A stretch of DNA of 64,000 bases, taken from assembly GCA_036337945.1 (NCBI GenBank), contig JAYZDF010000045.1, positions 1 to 64,000 on the forward strand, given 5' to 3'. Positions 61,882-64,000 of the stretch are shown piece after piece (position 1 is the first letter of the stretch; each line of letters begins with the position of its first letter). The notes beneath the pieces are model-generated. The model saw nothing but the letters and a program-made list of their open reading frames with translations. It made no database searches and was not told where the DNA came from. Origin of the DNA: JAYZDF01 sp036337945 (GTDB lineage Bacteria; Myxococcota; Kuafuiibacteriia; Kuafuiibacteriales; Kuafuiibacteriaceae). Made by a program: the position numbers and the translations under genes.

Positions 61882-63939
61882 TTAGCTGATTGCAATTAGA
61901 GGCGCGATAACGAGAGATACGACACTCATTAGCTTCACGAGAATGTTCAGAGATGGGCCAGCCGTATCTTTGAACGGATCGCCGACGGTATCACCAACAA
62001 CAGATGCGTGGTGCTTTTCACTGCCCTTTCCGGAATTTTCGCCCTTTGGTTCGTCCTCAATTTGCTTCTTTGCATTGTCCCATGCACCACCTGCGTTTGA
62101 CATGAAGATCGCCATCAATACGCCAGAGACAGTCACACCGGCCAAAAGACCACCAAGCGCTTCCGGACCGAACAAGAAGCCGACAAGCACAGGAGTAACG
62201 ATAGCCATTGCGCCTGGCGCCATCATCTTCTTAATCGCAGCTTTCGTCGAAATATCAACGCAGCGAGCGGTGTCTGGTTTGGCTTTCCCTTCGAGCAAGC
62301 CCTCAATTTCGCGGAACTGACGACGGACCTCTTGGATCATGTCCATCGCAGCGTCACCCACAGCAGTCATCGCCATTGATGAGAACAAGTAAGGGAGCAT
62401 GCCACCTACGAATAGGCCAGCCATAACCATTGGATTAGAAACATCGATGCTAGAAATGTTGGATTGCTGCATGAAAGCTGCAAACAGAGCCAAAGCAGTC
62501 ATCGCAGCAGAGCCAATCGCAAAACCTTTACCAATTGCCGCTGTCGTATTTCCAACCGCATCAAGCATGTCAGTTCGCTCGCGAACTTTAGGATCTTGTT
62601 CCGCCATCTCTGCGATGCCACCCGCGTTATCAGCAATCGGCCCATAAGCATCAACAGCAAGCTGAATACCTGTCGTAGAAAGCATTCCGAGTGCTGCAAT
62701 CGCAACACCATAAAGACCTGCGAAGTGGTTTGCCGCAACAACACCAACCGCAATCAAAAGAATCGGAAAGAGCGTCGAGTTCATACCGACCGAAAGACCA
62801 GCAATGATATTTGTCGCGCTACCAGTAAGAGAGTTATCTGCGATGCTGTTTACGGGACCCTTGCCCTTCGAGCAGTAGTAAGAAGTCACGAGACCAATCG
62901 CCACACCGACAGCAAGTCCGATAACCGTTGCAATGCCAACGCTTGTTGCGGTGACGTCACCCGTTCCTGTTTCGGGCCATAGCCAGTTGGCGAGTCCGAA
63001 AGTCGCAACAGCCATGACGCCTGCGGCGCCGAAAGCACCAGTATCAAGAGCGTGCTGAGGATTTCCGCCCTCTTTTGTCTTCACAACGAAAGTTCCGAGA
63101 ATTGAGCAGATGATTCCGCCCGCTGCGATGAAGAGAGGCAGTAGGACCGGACCCATGTTTCCGCCTTTGACGGCAGCGTACCCTAGGCTGAGAACCATAG
63201 CGCCGATAATTGCACCGACGAAAGATTCGAAAAGGTCAGCACCCATACCGGCAACATCACCAACATTGTCGCCAACGTTGTCCGCAATAACTGCTGGGTT
63301 ACGGGGGTCATCTTCTGGAAGTCCAGCTTCGACCTTACCAACCAAGTCGGCGCCCACGTCTGCTGCTTTCGTGTAGATACCGCCGCCTACGCGAGCAAAT
63401 AGCGCGATAGATGAAGCACCCATCGAGAACCCTGTGACGACGTTTAGGACTTTGGCGAGTTCCCAACCCATTTGAGAGTAGGCGATGTACAAGCCACTAA
63501 GACCGAGGATTGCGAGTCCAACCACACTCATCCCCATGACCGACCCGCCAGCAAAGGCAACATCAAGAGCAGGAGATAGGCCTTTGGTCGCAGCCTGAGT
63601 TGTTCGAACATTTGCGTTCGTAGCGACCTTCATTCCTGCGTAACCTGCGATAGCTGAAGCGACAGCACCAATCACAAATGACAACGCGATCAAAGGAGAC
63701 TGACCTTCACCGTTATTCGCAGCACCAAGCACGACTGCAACAATAACCACGAAAATTGCGAGAACTTTGTATTCAGCTGCTAAGAACGCCATCGCGCCTT
63801 CCTGAATACGATCGGCGATTTCAACCATCGTTTCACCGCCAGCTTCTTGCTTCTTAACCCAGCTCGCCTTCCAGAGCGCAAATATGAGCGCAAGAATGGC
63901 CGCGCCCGGGACAAAATAGATCGCTTGAGAGAGTTCCAT
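61882..63939 (-). CDS. hppA: Membrane-bound pyrophosphatase, K+-dependent type
   Basis: 685 aa, about 16 membrane helices. It couples PPi hydrolysis to H+ (or Na+) export. Catalytic signatures: GGIYTKAADVGADLVGKVEA, EDDPRNPAVIADNVGDNVGD, DAYGPIADNAGGIAEM and a later KHHASVVGDTVGDPFKDT block with the C-terminal acidic cluster. GNTTAAIGKG places Ala at 467 and Gly at 470, the pair diagnostic of K+-dependent enzymes (K+-independent ones have Lys and Thr). Whether it pumps H+ or Na+ is not decided from these motifs. It appears to be a single-gene unit with its own terminator. Confidence 0.94.
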   Translation of the reverse strand: MELSQAIYFVPGAAILALIFALWKASWVKKQEAGGETMVEIADRIQEGAMAFLAAEYKVLAIFVVIVAVVLGAANNGEGQSPLIALSFVIGAVASAIAGYAGMKVATNANVRTTQAATKGLSPALDVAFAGGSVMGMSVVGLAILGLSGLYIAYSQMGWELAKVLNVVTGFSMGASSIALFARVGGGIYTKAADVGADLVGKVEAGLPEDDPRNPAVIADNVGDNVGDVAGMGADLFESFVGAIIGAMVLSLGYAAVKGGNMGPVLLPLFIAAGGIICSILGTFVVKTKEGGNPQHALDTGAFGAAGVMAVATFGLANWLWPETGTGDVTATSVGIATVIGLAVGVAIGLVTSYYCSKGKGPVNSIADNSLTGSATNIIAGLSVGMNSTLFPILLIAVGVVAANHFAGLYGVAIAALGMLSTTGIQLAVDAYGPIADNAGGIAEMAEQDPKVRERTDMLDAVGNTTAAIGKGFAIGSAAMTALALFAAFMQQSNISSIDVSNPMVMAGLFVGGMLPYLFSSMAMTAVGDAAMDMIQEVRRQFREIEGLLEGKAKPDTARCVDISTKAAIKKMMAPGAMAIVTPVLVGFLFGPEALGGLLAGVTVSGVLMAIFMSNAGGAWDNAKKQIEDEPKGENSGKGSEKHHASVVGDTVGDPFKDTAGPSLNILVKLMSVVSLVIAPLIAIS

Positions 63940-64000
63940 ATTTTCGGGCGTATCCTTGGTAAGACATGTTGCGTCAAGCCTTAGTTTACAAACGGGCTCA

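Noticed and set aside
1..64000. Mobile elements, CRISPR arrays, tRNA or rRNA genes
   Set aside because: Looked for transposase motifs, regularly spaced repeats and tRNA-like cloverleaf sequences by eye and found none.

Overview
The window is compact bacterial chromosome, with genes on both strands, very short intergenic gaps, and many 4-nt ATGA/GTGA gene overlaps. The lifestyle signature is that of the former Deltaproteobacteria, most likely Myxococcota or Bradymonadales-like. Evidence for this: Hanks-type Ser/Thr kinases with HRDVTxxN loops and PEGA tails; large lipoproteins with Asp/Ala/Gly/Ser-rich linkers behind the lipobox Cys; FG-GAP and VWGSGPxDVW-type propeller repeats; a Cys-rich secreted protein; and giant TPR/DUF3857/transglutaminase proteins. 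This assignment is an inference from gene content; no rRNA, tRNA or marker-gene comparison is available. I saw no mobile elements, CRISPR arrays, tRNAs or rRNAs.

Layout. 1-7.8 kb (minus): 5' end of tilS, a small EF-hand-like protein, a propeller lipoprotein, a thiolase / hbd / hydrolase-like lipoprotein operon (C4 acyl-CoA metabolism), then three unrecognised proteins. 7.9-14.3 kb (minus): a tightly packed accA-hisC-FxLYD protein-aroA-PEGA kinase operon. 14.4-18.3 kb: a 1287-aa FG-GAP lipoprotein. 18.3-27.6 kb (minus): one long run, sucC-sucD-small membrane protein-pyrB-pyrC'(degenerate)-carA-lipoprotein-dsbD/tlpA fusion. 27.7-37.3 kb (plus): two tandem, overlapping TPR/transglutaminase-type proteins, the second lacking the catalytic Cys, then a RecD2 helicase. 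37.3-38.7 kb (minus): Cys-rich lipoprotein. 38.9-48.5 kb (plus): potassium uptake ktrB-ktrA with a HAMP/PAS protein, then a GldA / GldF-GldG fusion / DUF4340 / phytase-like set. 48.5-57.0 kb (minus): kinase and pseudokinase behind eno, a small charged protein, glpX, a YbgC-type thioesterase, hom and a triple zinc-ribbon protein. 57.1-57.8 kb (plus): a degenerate HAD protein. 57.8-63.9 kb (minus): carB-greA and hppA.

How it fits together. Central and anabolic genes dominate (TCA succinyl-CoA ligase, pyrimidine and carbamoyl-phosphate synthesis, shikimate pathway, threonine/methionine branch, glycolysis/gluconeogenesis, fatty-acid initiation, C4 acyl-CoA), but several sit in operons with signalling or envelope proteins. 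A recurring feature is proteins that keep a recognisable enzyme fold while lacking key residues: dihydroorotase, Ser/Thr kinase, transglutaminase, alpha/beta hydrolase and HAD phosphatase. Three of the five lie directly beside a related or partner enzyme that looks intact. I consider the paired transglutaminase proteins, the kinase/pseudokinase pair and the KtrAB-sensor locus the best candidates for undescribed systems; the remainder is largely ordinary housekeeping sequence.
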